A stretch of DNA of 64,000 bases, taken from Paracoccaceae bacterium (GTDB lineage Bacteria > Pseudomonadota > Alphaproteobacteria > Rhodobacterales > Rhodobacteraceae). A program made the translations under genes and the position numbers. Shown here one piece after another: positions 1 to 8,462 of this stretch. Location of the stretch: contig JAIOYF010000010.1 of assembly GCA_021741245.1 (NCBI GenBank), positions 105,485 to 169,484 of the forward strand. The letters run 5' to 3'. Within the stretch, counting starts at the first letter, position 1; every line of letters begins with the position of its first letter. Under the pieces are notes generated by a model. The model ran no database searches. It worked only from the letters and a program-made list of their open reading frames with translations, and was not told the origin of the DNA.

Positions 1-41
1 TGCGGGCGTTCTAAGGTCAGGCAGGAACAGAGGCAAGCCGC

Positions 42-1613
42 ATGGACATGTTTGACGACACGGGCCCCGAAGCGGGCCAACCCGGCAACCAGCCCGAATA
101 CACCGTGTCCGAGCTTTCGGGGGCGGTCAAACGGGTGATCGAGGGCGAATTTGGCCTTGTGCGGGTGCGTGGCGAAGTGGGCCGGGTCAGCCGCCCGGCC
201 TCGGGTCATTTGTATTTCGACCTGAAAGATGATCGCAGTGTGATTGCCGCGATCAGTTGGAAGGGGCAGGTCGCCAAGATGCAGGTCCGTCCCGAGGAGG
301 GGATGGAGGTTGTGGCCACGGGGCGGATGACCACCTTTCCCGGCCAGTCGAAATACCAGCTGATCGTTGAGGATGTGGCCCCGGCGGGGGCGGGTGCGCT
401 GATGGCGATGCTGGAAAAACGCCGGGCGGCGCTGCAGGCCGAGGGGTTGTTTGAGGCGGATCGCAAGCGGCCCATCCCCTATCTGCCGGGGGTGATCGGG
501 GTGGTCACCTCGCCCTCGGGTGCCGTGATCCGCGATATCTTGCACCGTTTGCGCGACCGCTTTCCGCGCCATGTGCTGATCTGGCCGGTGGCGGTGCAGG
601 GGCAGGCCTGCGCAGCCGAGGTGGCGGCGGCCATTCGTGGCTTTAACGCCATCGCGCCGGGGGGGCCGATTCCCCGGCCCGATCTTTTGATCGTGGCGCG
701 GGGCGGCGGCAGTCTGGAGGATTTGTGGGGCTTTAACGAGGAAATCGTGGTGCGGGCGGCGGCGGCCTCGGACATCCCGCTGATTTCCGCGGTGGGGCAT
801 GAGACGGATACGACATTGATCGACTATGCCGCCGATCGCCGTGCGCCGACGCCGACGGCCGCGGCGGAAATGGCAGTGCCGGTGCGGCTGGAGCTGTTGG
901 CGAGCAATGATGCCCTTGCCGCCCGGTTGAGCCGCGCGCTTGCCCAAGGGGTGGCCCTGCGCGGACAGCGTCTGCGCGATCTGGGGCGCGCACTGCCAAG
1001 GGCGGACACCCTGTTGACCGGCCCCGTTCAGCGGCTGGATACGGCGGCGGGGCGGTTGTCGGGCGCGCTGTCGATTGCGGTGGCGAAAAAACGCGGGGTT
1101 TATGAGCGCAGCGCGGGGCGGATGCGCCCGGAGGCGCTGCTGTCACTGATCACGCGGCGGGGGGATGGCGTAGCCTCGGCCGGGCAAAGATTGGGCAGCG
1201 CGCAGGGGCGGCGGCTGGAGCGGGCCCGTGACAGGGCCGAGGCGCTGTCGGCGCGGCTGGCCCCGGCGCTGGCGCGGATGATTGGCGATGCGCAGCGTGA
1301 GACGACAAAGGGCAAGGGGCGGCTGGCGGATCTGGGCTTGCGGCTTGACGCGGCCCCGGCACAACGGCTGAGTGCGCTGTCGCAACGGCTGGAGGCATTG
1401 GACCGCACGCGACAGACCCTTGGCTACGGCGAAACCCTGCGGCGCGGCTATGCCGTGGTGCGGGGGGATGGGGCCGTGGTCACCGGGCGTGCCGGGGCAG
1501 AAAAGGCGACCTTGCTTGAAATTGAGTTCCACGATGGCCGTTTGAGCCTTGGCGCAAAGCCTGCCACGAAAAAGGGCAGCGCCAAGCGCCCGGAACAAGG
1601 GTCGTTGTTCTAA
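42..1613 (+). CDS. xseA: Exodeoxyribonuclease VII large subunit
   Basis: Large catalytic subunit of exonuclease VII, which with XseB degrades single-stranded DNA to short oligonucleotides in the cytoplasm. At 523 aa it is slightly longer than most family members. Residues about 20-115 form the OB-fold (YTVSELSGAVKRVIEGEFG, then GHLYFDLKD). The catalytic core follows with GVVTSPSGAVIRDI, the glycine-rich DLLIVARGGGSLEDLWGF and SAVGHETDTTLIDYAADRRA. The C-terminal half is an Ala/Arg/Leu-rich helical region typical of the coiled-coil domain, ending in a short basic tail. An AGAGG precedes the ATG. The 41 upstream bases are too few to show the preceding gene; xseB is not visible here. Confidence 0.97.
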   Translation: MDMFDDTGPEAGQPGNQPEYTVSELSGAVKRVIEGEFGLVRVRGEVGRVSRPASGHLYFDLKDDRSVIAAISWKGQVAKMQVRPEEGMEVVATGRMTTFPGQSKYQLIVEDVAPAGAGALMAMLEKRRAALQAEGLFEADRKRPIPYLPGVIGVVTSPSGAVIRDILHRLRDRFPRHVLIWPVAVQGQACAAEVAAAIRGFNAIAPGGPIPRPDLLIVARGGGSLEDLWGFNEEIVVRAAAASDIPLISAVGHETDTTLIDYAADRRAPTPTAAAEMAVPVRLELLASNDALAARLSRALAQGVALRGQRLRDLGRALPRADTLLTGPVQRLDTAAGRLSGALSIAVAKKRGVYERSAGRMRPEALLSLITRRGDGVASAGQRLGSAQGRRLERARDRAEALSARLAPALARMIGDAQRETTKGKGRLADLGLRLDAAPAQRLSALSQRLEALDRTRQTLGYGETLRRGYAVVRGDGAVVTGRAGAEKATLLEIEFHDGRLSLGAKPATKKGSAKRPEQGSLF

Positions 1614-1652
1614 AGGTTTCGTACCTTGGTTCTAATTGTGCAGTTATGCAGC

Positions 1653-1674
1653 GTGATTTTCGCCGGAAAATCGC
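1653..1674. terminator. Hairpin between convergent xseA and the 1700-2095 gene
   Basis: A 9-bp stem, GTGATTTTC paired with GAAAATCGC around a GCCG loop (one G-T pair), lies between the two convergent genes. The A-rich and T-rich arms would let it act for either strand, although there is no long U tract. Confidence 0.5.
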
Positions 1675-1699
1675 ACAAAAGGTTCGAATATGAAAAGCC

Positions 1700-2095
1700 C
1701 TAGACACCCACATCCGGCCCGGCGCATTGCAGCGGGTCGGGGGATTGGGCCACCTCTGACAGTTCCGAGCCCGGACCGTCGCCTTCAAACCGTGCGTTCA
1801 GCCCGCTTTCACCCTTCCAGAACGTCCAGCATTGCGGGGTGGCGTCATGCTCATAGACAAAGCAGATCTGCCCGGCCTCTTCATACCAGCGCCCCTCGCG
1901 GCATTCGTCATTGGTAAAGGCCCAGAGCACCCGCTGACCGGGCAAATATTGTTCTGCACCATAGACTTCGCCGGTTTGGGAATAGGTCAGGGTCTTGCCC
2001 GTGGCATAGGCGTCAAAATCAGCCGCCGACATCGGGTTTTCAGCAGCCGACAAGACCGTGGGAAACAGCACGAGGGACCAAAGAACTGCACGCAT
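1700..2095 (-). CDS. Small secreted protein of unknown function
   Basis: This 131-aa protein is not assigned to a named family. The ORF track runs on to 2344, but the start chosen here begins MRAVLWSLVLFPTVLSA, a clear signal peptide with a cleavage site near residue 18; upstream codons have no coding character. The mature part has four cysteines (DECREG, ICFVYE, QCWTFW, LQCAG) that could form two disulfides, and aromatic-rich segments around them. It follows the AlkB-like gene on the same strand after 133 bp. Export to the periplasm is a prediction from the signal sequence; no catalytic motif is visible. Confidence 0.75.
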   Translation of the reverse strand: MRAVLWSLVLFPTVLSAAENPMSAADFDAYATGKTLTYSQTGEVYGAEQYLPGQRVLWAFTNDECREGRWYEEAGQICFVYEHDATPQCWTFWKGESGLNARFEGDGPGSELSEVAQSPDPLQCAGPDVGV

Positions 2096-2228
2096 GAAAT
2101 GCCTCCGATTATGGGGCAATGATGCCACGTCGGGGCCATGGATGCCAGTCACCCTTGCGTCAGCAGGGGGCGCGCGCGCGAATGTGGCCCATGATCGCCG
2201 CCATAACGGATCGCGGAGCGCGCAGGGC

Positions 2229-3269
2229 CTATTGTGGGTCGTCCCAGACCGCCACATGGGGCCGCATCCGTCGCCGCCACAGGCGCGGGAGCATGGCCAG
2301 CACACAGGCCAACGGCAGGGGCCATGGCAGGCGCGGCGCATCATTGGGCAAGCGCAAGGCCGGAAAGGGCCGGGCCGGATGGGCGTGATGGTCGGAATGG
2401 CGCGGCGCGTTCAGCATCAGGGCTGATGAGAACCAGTGCGGCGCGTTCCAGGCGTGATGCGCGCCCACCGGCTCATACCGGCCATCGGGGCGCTTTGCCC
2501 GTTTCAGCCCGTAATGCTGCACATAATCGGCCAGCAAGATTTGCAATTGGGCATGGGCGGCAAGCCCGATCCACACAACGGCCCCCCAAGGCCCGGCAAT
2601 CAGACCCCCCAGAACCACGGATAAAACCGCCCCCCCAAGATAGACCGAATAGGGGTGCACGCCCCCCCGCGTTGCGCGGGCGCGCAAGGCATCTTCGGCA
2701 GCCCAACCTGCCCGGAAACTGCCGATCCATGCCCTTGGGGCAAAGGTCCAGAACCCCATGCCCGCCGGGGCGGAACTGGGGTCTTCGTCCGTTCCCACCA
2801 GCCGGTGATGCACCAGACGATGCGACGAGGCATGGTGACCGATCAAAAGCGTGGTGTAGATCGCCACCCCCAACCGATAAAGCCCGCGATCCGCCCGGTG
2901 GATCAGCTCATGCGCTGCCGGATGCGCCACCTGTCCCATCCAATAGCCGCAGCCCAGAAACAGCATCACCCGCCCCCCAACCGACAGGTCCGAGGCACCC
3001 GCCACCGCCCAGACCGCCAAGGGCAACAGCGCCAGATGCGCCAGACCCAGCGCCAGCAAAATCGCATCGGTGCCCGGAAATTCTGCCCCCTCGGGCGCGT
3101 TGCCCGCCACATGGGGGATCAGCTGGTCCAACAGCATCACCAGCAGGGCCATGTATAAAAAACCGGCCCAAAGCCAGATGCCCCCCCACAGCACCCCAAG
3201 CGCCAGCAAAGGCACCGGGGCAAGGGTTGCCACCGCAAAGGCAAAAAGGGACAGGGGACGCGTGCTCAT
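2229..3269 (-). CDS. AlkB-like alkane 1-monooxygenase / membrane di-iron hydroxylase
   Basis: A 346-aa integral-membrane non-haem di-iron oxygenase of the AlkB/fatty-acid-desaturase superfamily, expected to hydroxylate a terminal methyl group of an alkane or similar hydrophobic substrate using rubredoxin-type electrons. Several hydrophobic helices surround the histidine boxes: HELIHR, then GHHASSH with LVHHRLV, and RHSDHHAHP. The AlkB family signature appears as DYVQHYGL, close to NYxEHYGL. The ORF track start at 4091 runs through ftsY in antisense; the chosen ATG begins MSTRPLSLFAF and has only a weak Shine-Dalgarno. No rubredoxin or rubredoxin reductase gene is adjacent. The family is confident, the substrate is not. 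Confidence 0.88.
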   Translation of the reverse strand: MSTRPLSLFAFAVATLAPVPLLALGVLWGGIWLWAGFLYMALLVMLLDQLIPHVAGNAPEGAEFPGTDAILLALGLAHLALLPLAVWAVAGASDLSVGGRVMLFLGCGYWMGQVAHPAAHELIHRADRGLYRLGVAIYTTLLIGHHASSHRLVHHRLVGTDEDPSSAPAGMGFWTFAPRAWIGSFRAGWAAEDALRARATRGGVHPYSVYLGGAVLSVVLGGLIAGPWGAVVWIGLAAHAQLQILLADYVQHYGLKRAKRPDGRYEPVGAHHAWNAPHWFSSALMLNAPRHSDHHAHPARPFPALRLPNDAPRLPWPLPLACVLAMLPRLWRRRMRPHVAVWDDPQ

Positions 3270-3494
3270 TTCTGTCGGTGTAGCATGGAATTTGGGCAGG
3301 TCGATGGCAGAGCCGGTGGAAAAATTTGCCCCAGTGCCGCCGATATCCCAAAGCGGTCCCCGTGCCGCCCGGAAAAGGGGGGGGCGTCCGATCCGGGTTT
3401 CTTGCCCCCAAAGGGCCATCGTGCGTCGCGGGCCTTTCCTCGCCCGGCCAAAACGCTTAGGTGAAGACAAAGCCGCATGTGACCCGAGGCCCCG

Positions 3495-4568
3495 ATGTCC
3501 TTTTTCAAGAAACTGCGCGAAAAGATGTTCCGCTCCTCCGACAAGATCGGTGAGGGGCTGGAGGCGCTTGTGAGTGACGGCGCGGCTGAAACGGTCCCAC
3601 AGCCAGAGGCGCCGCCTGCCCCTCAGGATCCGGTCCCCGCAGCCCCCGCACCAGAGGTGCCAAAAGCGGCCGAGCCTGCGAAACCTGGCCTGATGGGGCG
3701 GTTGTTTGGTGCCAAACCCGCAGAGGCAGAAGCCCGTCGCATCTTTGACGATGCGATGCTGGAAAGCCTTGAGGAATTGCTCATTCAGGCCGATATGGGG
3801 ATGGACACCGCGCTGCGCGTCACCGCCAATATCGCCGAGGGGCGGATGGGGCGCAAAATCTCTACCGCCGAGCTGCGCGCCGCCCTTGCCGGCGAAGTCG
3901 CCCGCATCATGACACCCGTCGCCAAACCCATGCCGCTTTATCCGACCAAACCGCAGGTGGTGCTTGTGGTGGGGGTCAATGGCTCGGGCAAGACCACGAC
4001 GATCGGCAAACTTGCCAGCCAATTCCGGGCGGCGGGGAAATCGGTGATCATCGCGGCGGGCGATACATTCCGGGCCGCTGCGGTCGAACAATTGCAGATC
4101 TGGGGGCAGCGCGCAGGCGTGCCGGTGCTGACCGCCCCCGAAGGGTCAGACCCCGCCAGCCTTGCCTTTGACGCCCTGACCCGCGCCCGTGCCGAAGGGG
4201 TGGATCTGTTGATGATCGACACCGCGGGCCGCCTGCAAAACCGCGCCGATCTGATGGAAGAACTGGCCAAGATCGTCCGTGTCTTGCGCAAGGTCGATCC
4301 TACAGCCCCGCACAACACGCTTTTAGTGCTTGACGCGACCACAGGCCAGAACGCCGTCACGCAGGTCGAGATCTTTCGCAAGATCGCCGATGTCTCGGGC
4401 CTTGTGATGACCAAACTTGACGGCACTGCCAAGGGCGGGGTGCTGGTGGCGCTGGCCGATAAATTCGGGCTGCCGATCCATGCCATCGGCGTGGGCGAGC
4501 AGATCGATGATCTGGCCCCCTTCGATCCCGATGATTTCGCCCGCGCCCTTGTGGGACAAGACAGCTAA
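3495..4568 (+). CDS. ftsY: Signal recognition particle receptor FtsY
   Basis: SRP-receptor GTPase that docks ribosome-nascent-chain-SRP complexes at the inner membrane. At 357 aa it has an acidic, Ala/Pro-rich N-terminal A domain (about 1-60), a helical N domain (about 70-140) and the G domain. GTPase motifs are clear: GVNGSGKTTTIGKLA (P-loop), DTFRAAAVEQL, DTAGRLQNRADLMEEL and TKLDGTAKGG. It diverges from the AlkB-like gene across a 225-bp spacer that must carry both promoters. A TTCATCTGTT element with a GC hairpin follows its stop. Confidence 0.97.
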   Translation: MSFFKKLREKMFRSSDKIGEGLEALVSDGAAETVPQPEAPPAPQDPVPAAPAPEVPKAAEPAKPGLMGRLFGAKPAEAEARRIFDDAMLESLEELLIQADMGMDTALRVTANIAEGRMGRKISTAELRAALAGEVARIMTPVAKPMPLYPTKPQVVLVVGVNGSGKTTTIGKLASQFRAAGKSVIIAAGDTFRAAAVEQLQIWGQRAGVPVLTAPEGSDPASLAFDALTRARAEGVDLLMIDTAGRLQNRADLMEELAKIVRVLRKVDPTAPHNTLLVLDATTGQNAVTQVEIFRKIADVSGLVMTKLDGTAKGGVLVALADKFGLPIHAIGVGEQIDDLAPFDPDDFARALVGQDS

Positions 4569-4573
4569 TCCCC

Positions 4574-4621
4574 TTCATCTGTTCAAAAATATCCCGGGGG
4601 TCCGGGGGCAGCGCCCCCGGG
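4574..4621 (+). repeat. 3'-end element TTCATCTGTT-AAATATCC plus GC hairpin
   Basis: Directly after the ftsY stop lies TTCATCTGTT, three bases, AAATATCC and a run of G, then a perfect 8-bp hairpin CCGGGGGC/GCCCCCGG with an AGC loop. The same TTCATCTGTT-N3-AAATATCC core occurs, in the same orientation relative to its gene, immediately after glyS (19721-19730 and 19710-19717, minus strand). A rho-independent or processing role at the 3' end is likely, although no U tract follows. Confidence 0.6.
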
Positions 4622-4644
4622 TCTCTCCCATCCAGAGACCCCTG

Positions 4645-5544
4645 ATGTCCGATTGGCTGATCTCCCTCGAAGGCACAAAAGCGGGCCACGATCTTGCCCT
4701 TGGCCTCGCCCTTATGGCAGCCTTTTTGCATGCGCTCTTTGGAGCCTTGCAAAAGGGCAGGCACGACCCTTGGCTGTCGCGGGCGGCCATTGACAGCAGC
4801 TATTGCCTGATGGCCGCGCCCTTTGCCCTGTTCGTCGTGCCATGGCCAGAGCCGCATATGTGGCCCATCTTTGCGGGCGCCTTTGTCATCCATGCCATCT
4901 ACAAGGTCTTGCAGGCCATGACCTATACGCGCGGGGCCTATACGGTGGTCTATCCGGTCGTGCGCGGCACCGGGCCGTTGGTAACCGTGCTTCTGGCGGG
5001 GTTGGTCTTTGGCGAGGTTTATGCGGCGGCGCAATGGTTGGGTGTGGCGGTGCTGGTCACGGGCATTCTTGGCCTTGCCGTCTATAATCTGCGCACGATC
5101 ACCCTGAACCGCGACCGGATGGTGCCCGCGCTGATCTTTGCCGTGCTGACCGGGGGGATGGTTGCGGCCTATACCACCTATGATGCCTGGGGCATCCGGG
5201 CGACAGCCGATCCCTTTACCTTTCTTGCATGGTTTTTCATGATTGACGGGGTCTTCATTCCGGTCGTCACTTGGCGCCGGTGGAGCAGCCTTGCCGGGGC
5301 CGAGGTTGTGCCCTTGATCAAAAGGGGTGTGTTGGGGGCCTTTGTGGCCTATTTCTCGTTCGGGGCGATCATGCTGGCCACGCGGCTGGACAAGGTCGGT
5401 GAGGCAGCGGTGCTGCGCGAAACCTCGACGGTGTTTGCAGCCCTGATCGGCTGGCTCGTCTTGGGCGAAAAGGTGGGGCCGGTGCGCACGGCCCTGATGG
5501 CGTTGATCGCGGGCGGTGCGGTCTTGATGGAATTTGCAGGATAG
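4645..5544 (+). CDS. EamA/DMT-family membrane transporter
   Basis: A 299-aa protein with about ten predicted transmembrane helices arranged as two EamA-like repeats, the drug/metabolite transporter fold. The second repeat holds the typical ETSTVFAALIGWLVLGE signature near the end of the domain. The ORF track begins upstream at 4417 inside ftsY; the start here (MSDWLISLEGTKAG) lies just past the hairpin that ends ftsY. It is followed after 6 bp by yciB, so the two are probably co-transcribed. The exported or imported solute cannot be told from sequence. Confidence 0.88.
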   Translation: MSDWLISLEGTKAGHDLALGLALMAAFLHALFGALQKGRHDPWLSRAAIDSSYCLMAAPFALFVVPWPEPHMWPIFAGAFVIHAIYKVLQAMTYTRGAYTVVYPVVRGTGPLVTVLLAGLVFGEVYAAAQWLGVAVLVTGILGLAVYNLRTITLNRDRMVPALIFAVLTGGMVAAYTTYDAWGIRATADPFTFLAWFFMIDGVFIPVVTWRRWSSLAGAEVVPLIKRGVLGAFVAYFSFGAIMLATRLDKVGEAAVLRETSTVFAALIGWLVLGEKVGPVRTALMALIAGGAVLMEFAG

Positions 5545-5550
5545 GGCGAC

Positions 5551-6177
5551 ATGGCCGAAAAACAGATCAATGGTGTGATGAAGCAGGTTCTGGAACTGGG
5601 GCCGACGGTCGCGTTTTTCCTGCTGTATCTGCGCATCCGCGACGACAAATACACGCTCGCGGGAACCGAGTATTCCGGCTTTATCATCGCGGCCCTCGTC
5701 TTCATTCCGATCCTGTTGCTGTCCATGGCGATCTTGTGGAAGCTGACGGGCAAGCTCAGCCGGATGCAGGTCTTCACGGCCTTTATGGTCATCTTCTTTG
5801 GTGGCCTGACCGCCTATTTCAACGATGAGCGGTTCTTCAAGATGAAGACCTCCATCGTCTATGGCTGCATGGCGGCCCTTTTGGGGATTGGCCTGCTGCG
5901 GGGCCAAAGCTGGTTGCAATATGTGATGGCCGAGGTGCTGCCGATGCAGCCTGAGGGCTGGATGATCCTGACCCGGCGGTTGGTGGTGATGTTCTTGGCG
6001 CTGGCGGCCGCCAATGAGTTTATCTGGCGCACGATGTCGACCGATACTTGGGTCAAGCTGGAAACATTCGCCATGCCTGCGGCGCTGGTGGCGTTCTTGT
6101 GGTGGCAGATCTTTGCGCTGCAAAAATTCCTGATCGAGCCGGAAGAGGCCGATAAAACCCCGGATCAAAAGGGCTGA
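5551..6177 (+). CDS. yciB: Inner-membrane septation protein YciB/IspZ
   Basis: A 208-aa polytopic membrane protein of the YciB (intracellular septation protein A) family, which affects cell-envelope integrity and division in enteric bacteria. Family features include LELGPTVAFFLLYLR near the N terminus, the GGLTAYFNDERFFKMKTSI segment, and ANEFIWRTMSTDTWVKLETF near the C terminus. Five or so hydrophobic helices are visible. It sits 6 bp after the EamA transporter and shortly before another membrane protein, consistent with one transcript. Confidence 0.92.
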   Translation: MAEKQINGVMKQVLELGPTVAFFLLYLRIRDDKYTLAGTEYSGFIIAALVFIPILLLSMAILWKLTGKLSRMQVFTAFMVIFFGGLTAYFNDERFFKMKTSIVYGCMAALLGIGLLRGQSWLQYVMAEVLPMQPEGWMILTRRLVVMFLALAAANEFIWRTMSTDTWVKLETFAMPAALVAFLWWQIFALQKFLIEPEEADKTPDQKG

Positions 6178-6252
6178 CAGCTTGCCATGTTCCGGTCGCT
6201 TTTGTGCCGGAATTGCGCGCTACACCGTAAAGATGCAACCCTGAGGTGCTTC

Positions 6253-6852
6253 TTGACACAGTCATCTTTTGAACCCGAGTCCCTGCCGCGCTTTGATTAT
6301 GGCTATCTTTTGCCGGGGGTCATGGCGCTGGGCGTCTATCCCTTGCTGATGGCGCTGACCGAAGACCCTTCTGCCGCCTTTATCAGTGCCTTTTTCATGG
6401 GGCTTTGGGTCATTCTGGCCAAGAATGCGGAATGGGCGGCGCAGTATTGGCGCCTGCGGTTTTCGGTGCGCACGGCCAGCCTGCTGGCGGTCTGTGCAGC
6501 CCTTGGTCCGGCCTCGCTGTTGATGGCACTGGATCAGCCGCAATGGTGCCTGCGGCTGTTTACCCTGATGGCGACCATTGCCTGCTTTGCGATCCTGAAC
6601 GATCAACGCGATGGGGATCACGCCTATCTGCGGTTCCGCCTGCCGCAGCGCAAGGTCGACGGATCGGAGGCGGAGCTTGCCCATGCGTTTTTGACATGGA
6701 ACCTTGCGCTGATCTTGCTGAACGAAGGCATTATCGCGGTTTTAGACATCTCGGGCTGGATGACATGGTATGCGGTCTTGCCGCTGCTGATCCACGGGGT
6801 TGAGGTGGCCATCGTCTTTGCCGTGGCCCATCGCCGCCGTCTTATGGCGTGA
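6253..6852 (+). CDS. Polytopic membrane protein of unknown function
   Basis: A hydrophobic protein with about six transmembrane segments (for example DYGYLLPGVMALGVYPLLM and VLPLLIHGVEVAIVFAVAH). I do not recognise a named family. The ORF track starts at ATG 6187, giving 221 aa with an odd Cys-rich leader and poor Shine-Dalgarno; the TTG at 6253 has GAGG six bases upstream and gives a 199-aa protein starting MTQSSFEPESLPRF, so it is preferred here but not certain. The gene follows yciB closely and ends at a strong double hairpin, so it is probably the last gene of the ftsY-side transcript. Confidence 0.65.
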   Translation: MTQSSFEPESLPRFDYGYLLPGVMALGVYPLLMALTEDPSAAFISAFFMGLWVILAKNAEWAAQYWRLRFSVRTASLLAVCAALGPASLLMALDQPQWCLRLFTLMATIACFAILNDQRDGDHAYLRFRLPQRKVDGSEAELAHAFLTWNLALILLNEGIIAVLDISGWMTWYAVLPLLIHGVEVAIVFAVAHRRRLMA

Positions 6853-6853
6853 C

Positions 6854-6900
6854 GCAAATTTTTTGAGGAAAAAATTTGCCCGGAATTTTGCAATTCCGGG
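6854..6900. terminator. Tandem AT-rich and GC-rich hairpins
   Basis: Two back-to-back hairpins start two bases after the stop codon. The first is GCAAATTTTTT/AAAAAATTTGC (11 bp, GAGG loop); the second is CCCGGAATT/AATTCCGGG with a TTGC loop. The T tract inside the first arm suits termination in either direction. A closely similar pair follows the ABC permease at 49976-50018. Confidence 0.75.
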
Positions 6901-6917
6901 ACCGCCCCTGACGGGCG

Positions 6918-6947
6918 TTGACAATCGACCTGACTAGGGCGTATCGG
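6918..6947 (+). promoter_or_regulatory. Probable sigma-70 promoter of metZ
   Basis: A consensus -35 hexamer TTGACA is followed after 18 bp by TATCGG, a weak -10. Transcription would begin near the first paired bases of the SAM-II aptamer. The ORF track treats the TTG of this -35 box as a start codon, which is not credible. Confidence 0.5.
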
Positions 6948-6950
6948 GTG

Positions 6951-7004
6951 CCTGTGGTGCTTTGTGCCGGATTGCGGGCCACGTTAAACATTCCGCTAAA
7001 AGGG
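6951..7004 (+). promoter_or_regulatory. SAM-II riboswitch aptamer
   Basis: The leader of metZ matches the SAM-II (SAM-alpha) aptamer: TGGTGCTTTG, then GCCGGATTGC, then the diagnostic block GCCACGTTAAACA followed by GCTAAAAGGG. GTGG at the 5' side can pair with CCAC to form P1, with the downstream strand making the H-type pseudoknot. SAM-II elements in alphaproteobacteria control methionine biosynthesis genes, which fits the next gene. A terminator-like hairpin 12 bp downstream supplies a possible expression platform. Confidence 0.9.
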
Positions 7005-7016
7005 TCTTGGGTCGAA

Positions 7017-7050
7017 CCCCGAAGCCTGTCCGGTTTCGGGGTTTTTTCTT
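7017..7050 (+). terminator. Rho-independent terminator downstream of the SAM-II aptamer
   Basis: CCCCGAA pairs perfectly with TTCGGGG across an 11-base loop, followed by TTTTTTCTTT. It lies between the aptamer and the metZ start, so transcription through it must be conditional. It is the likely OFF structure of the riboswitch. Confidence 0.8.
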
Positions 7051-7070
7051 TGGCCAAAGGGGGCCGCGCC

Positions 7071-8252
7071 ATGACCGATACTTGGAAGACACGCACGAAA
7101 CTTGTCCATGAGGGCAGCCGTCGCAGCCAATATGGCGAAATGGCCGAAGCCATTTTCCTGACGCAGGGGTTTGTCTACCCCACCGCCGAAGACGCCGAGG
7201 CGCGGTTTGTCAAGGCTGGCGAGGACGAGTTCATCTATGCCCGCTATGGCAACCCCACGACGCGGATGTTTGAAGAGCGGATCGCAGGGCTTGAGGGCAC
7301 CGAGGATGCCTTTGCTACGGCAAGCGGGATGGCGGCGGTCAGCGGGGCGCTGACCTCGGTGCTGCGGGCGGGGGATCATGTGGTCAGTGCGCGTGCGCTG
7401 TTCGGCTCGTGTCTTTACATCCTTGAAGAGGTGCTGACCCGCTATGGCGTGCAGGTCACCTTTGTGGATGGGGCCGATCTGGAGGCGTGGCGCGCAGCGA
7501 TCACCCCCAAGACCAAGGCCGTGTTCTTTGAGTCAATGTCCAACCCGACATTGGAATTGGTCGATATTCGCGGCGTGTCTGAAATTGCCCATGCCAATGG
7601 CGCGCTTGTGATCGTCGACAACGTCTTTGCCACGCCGATTTTTTCGCGGGCGGTGGATCAGGGTGCGGATGTCATTGTCTATTCCACGACCAAGCATATT
7701 GACGGGCAGGGCCGGGCGCTGGGCGGGGTCGTGTGCGGCACGCAGGCGTTCATCCGCAAAACGCTTGAGCCCTATATGAAACACACGGGCGGCTCGATGA
7801 GCCCGTTTACCGCCTGGATCATGCTTAATGGCATGGCCACGCTGGACCTGCGCTGCCGCGCGATGGCGCAAAGTGCCGCCGCGATTGCGACCGCGCTGGA
7901 AGGGCACCCGAAACTGGCGCGTGTGATCTATCCAAGCCTTGCATCCCACCCGCAGCACGCCCTTGCGATGGCGCAGATGGGGTCGGGGGGCACCTTGGTC
8001 ACCTTTGATATTGCGGCAGGAAAAGAGGCGGCGTTCCGCTTTTGCAATGCCTTGGACATCATCAAGATTTCCAACAATCTTGGCGATGCGAAATCCATCG
8101 CGACGCACCCGGCCACAACCACGCACCAGCGATTGCCGCAAGATCAAAAGGACCTGCTGGGCATAACGCCGGGCTTGATCCGGTTGTCGGTCGGTTTGGA
8201 AGACACCGATGATCTGATTACGGATCTGATGCATGCGCTGGATCATGCGTGA
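7071..8252 (+). CDS. metZ: O-succinylhomoserine sulfhydrylase
   Basis: PLP-dependent enzyme that makes homocysteine from O-succinylhomoserine and sulfide, a direct-sulfhydrylation step of methionine synthesis. At 393 aa it has normal length for the Cys/Met-metabolism PLP family. Markers include the RYGNPTTRMFEERIA segment, SGMAAVSGALTSVLRAGDHV, the conserved VIVDNVFATP aspartate and the PLP-lysine motif YSTTKHIDGQGRALGG. The ORF track start at 6918 would translate the riboswitch and terminator; the ATG at 7071 fits family N termini. Regulation by S-adenosylmethionine through the upstream SAM-II element follows from the sequence. Cystathionine gamma-synthase is a less likely alternative. Confidence 0.95.
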   Translation: MTDTWKTRTKLVHEGSRRSQYGEMAEAIFLTQGFVYPTAEDAEARFVKAGEDEFIYARYGNPTTRMFEERIAGLEGTEDAFATASGMAAVSGALTSVLRAGDHVVSARALFGSCLYILEEVLTRYGVQVTFVDGADLEAWRAAITPKTKAVFFESMSNPTLELVDIRGVSEIAHANGALVIVDNVFATPIFSRAVDQGADVIVYSTTKHIDGQGRALGGVVCGTQAFIRKTLEPYMKHTGGSMSPFTAWIMLNGMATLDLRCRAMAQSAAAIATALEGHPKLARVIYPSLASHPQHALAMAQMGSGGTLVTFDIAAGKEAAFRFCNALDIIKISNNLGDAKSIATHPATTTHQRLPQDQKDLLGITPGLIRLSVGLEDTDDLITDLMHALDHA

Positions 8253-8462
8253 CGGTCTGACAAGCGTGACAGTCCGGACGGTTCAGGCCCTGTTTTGAAA
8301 AGTGATAGCCATGCGCGAGAATTCAGGGCATCACTAAGTCATGAGTTTCGGAAAAAGGGCGGAAATCGTCCCTTCACCTGATCCGCGCGCGACCTATCTG
8401 CGTATACCTGTTGACATTGAAGGCCATGGTGGACCCCAAGGCCGGAACCGGAAGGACCTGCC

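Noticed and set aside
2229-4091. 620-aa minus-strand ORF
   Set aside because: Only the C-terminal 346 residues (2229-3269) are a real AlkB-like protein; the rest is antisense to ftsY with a biased His/Arg/Gly composition.
4357-6168. 603-aa minus-strand ORF
   Set aside because: It is the antisense shadow of ftsY, the EamA gene and yciB; composition is His/Arg/Gly-rich with no motifs.
6918-7070. N-terminal 51 codons of the metZ ORF
   Set aside because: They translate a promoter, riboswitch and terminator.
8253-8462. Zur-type operator upstream of folE2
   Set aside because: No palindrome resembling a Zur box was seen.
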